Source: Pseudobdellovibrionaceae bacterium
GTDB taxonomy: Bacteria > Bdellovibrionota > Bdellovibrionia > Bdellovibrionales > JAMPXM01
Length of the DNA stretch: 5,567 nt
Direction of reading: 5' to 3'
Assembly: GCA_913776405.1 (NCBI GenBank)
Contig: CAJYOV010000563.1
Location: 1-5,567, forward strand
The position numbers and the translations under genes are program-made. Each line of letters begins with the position of its first letter. Position 1 is the first letter of the stretch. Of this stretch, positions 4,951 through 5,567 are shown one piece after another. The notes beneath the pieces were generated by a model. That model was not told the DNA's origin and did no database searches. It saw only the letters and a program-made list of their open reading frames with translations.

Positions 4951-5567
4951 TCAATGCCGCTTAGAAACTGTGCTCTTATAAGCACGGCCCCGCCAGCGCA
5001 GATCACGTTTCAATAAACGGTCGCTCGAACTCAGCAAAGTGACAGCGACGAACGTGCCGACCCCGAACGGCGCAAGGACCGGTCCCAGCGCGGAAAACCG
5101 GCCGAATCGGCGCTGTACCACCATCAAAACCACGACGGCCGCAATCGAGAGTGCCACTTCAGGCCGAGTCGCGGTCCCGAATTGGAAGCTCATCATCAGA
5201 CAGGCCAGCATCAAATAGATTTCGGCCACGCGAAAAACGTTTGCGTGCGCAAAGCCCAACCGAAAGATGCGGCGCCAGCCTTCAATGAAAGCATTAAAAT
5301 TTGGATACATTCGGACTTCGAAGACTTGGCCCGTTCGCTCGACACCATATCGCCCGCCCGCTTCCAGGCACGCGTTTGCCAGATCGAGGTCGTCGGCGAG
5401 ACTTGCCTTGATCGCCTCGTGGCCACCTTGCTTCTGGTAACTGTGACGCTTGAATAAAAGAAACTGCCCGATCGCAAAGAGCTGTTTCTTTCTTGGCTTA
5501 AGAAAGGCTGCGGAACTCACAAAAACAAAAAAGTGAAACGGCCCGAGCAGTCGCTCCCAAAAAGTTT
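4951..5567 (-). CDS. Family 2 membrane glycosyltransferase, C-terminal part (5' end outside window)
   Basis: The frame stays open to the right edge, so the gene begins beyond it; a GTG at 5520 is internal, not a start. The 204 visible residues are the C-terminal half of a GT2 enzyme. TFWERLLGPF at the edge matches the amphipathic segment of such enzymes; then come GQFLLFKRHSY (about 33-43), QGGHEAIKASLADDLDLANA (46-65) containing the acidic catalytic-base region, RMYPN (85-89) and GWRRIFRLG (96-104). Membrane segments lie near 114-130, 135-150 and 158-178, and the end RWRGRAY (190-196) is the common WKGRxY tail. This architecture is shared by carotenoid glycosyltransferases of the CrtQ/CruC kind and by hopanoid-associated GT2 proteins. 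Its position directly upstream of crtZ (31-base gap) favours a carotenoid acceptor, but that is inference. The substrate-binding N-terminal half cannot be seen. Confidence 0.85.
   Translation of the reverse strand, partial: TFWERLLGPFHFFVFVSSAAFLKPRKKQLFAIGQFLLFKRHSYQKQGGHEAIKASLADDLDLANACLEAGGRYGVERTGQVFEVRMYPNFNAFIEGWRRIFRLGFAHANVFRVAEIYLMLACLMMSFQFGTATRPEVALSIAAVVVLMVVQRRFGRFSALGPVLAPFGVGTFVAVTLLSSSDRLLKRDLRWRGRAYKSTVSKRH

Noticed and set aside
4951..5520. A complete 189-residue gene starting at the GTG at 5520
   Set aside because: The frame continues upstream without a stop to the window edge and encodes the conserved FWERLLGPF segment, so this is an internal codon of a truncated-by-window glycosyltransferase gene.

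Overview
The window looks like part of the chromosome of a Gram-negative bacterium of roughly balanced base composition. The evidence is a monofunctional peptidoglycan transglycosylase (MtgA), a lipoprotein with a Lol-type outer-membrane signal, and Sec signal peptides. The small, dense operons, a carotenoid hydroxylase beside a family 2 glycosyltransferase and several proteins without a clear family would fit a Bdellovibrionota or deltaproteobacteria-like genome. That placement is a low-confidence inference. I see no mobile element, tRNA, rRNA, CRISPR array or phage gene.

Layout. (1) Positions 1-65 hold the last 20 codons of a plus-strand gene. A bidirectional hairpin terminator separates it from a convergent minus-strand pair. 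(2) Minus strand, about 1454 to 125: mtgA, then a secreted protein with a Pro/Ala/Glu and Lys-rich linker and a C-terminal SH3-like domain. The 94-base gap between them carries a hairpin that holds a perfect AGGAGG. (3) The 160-base divergent region 1455-1614 should hold promoters in both directions. (4) Plus strand, 1615-3324: a 569-residue predicted inner-membrane protein of unknown function, with two adjacent membrane helices between two large soluble parts, followed by a hairpin terminator. (5) Minus strand, from the right edge to 3353: a compact operon of a GT2 glycosyltransferase (5' end outside the window), the carotenoid hydroxylase CrtZ, a LEA type 2 lipoprotein and a histidine phosphatase. 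The last three genes are joined by ATGA stop/start overlaps.

How they may work together. CrtZ adds hydroxyl groups to carotenoid rings, and such hydroxyls are the usual attachment point for sugars. The neighbouring membrane glycosyltransferase could therefore make carotenoid glycosides, in which case the operon is the tail of a pigment cluster that continues past the right edge. Why an outer-membrane LEA2 lipoprotein and a soluble phosphatase-like enzyme are translationally coupled to CrtZ is not explained by known pathways. MtgA and the SH3-like protein form a plausible envelope pair. The least explained gene is the large membrane protein at 1615-3324.
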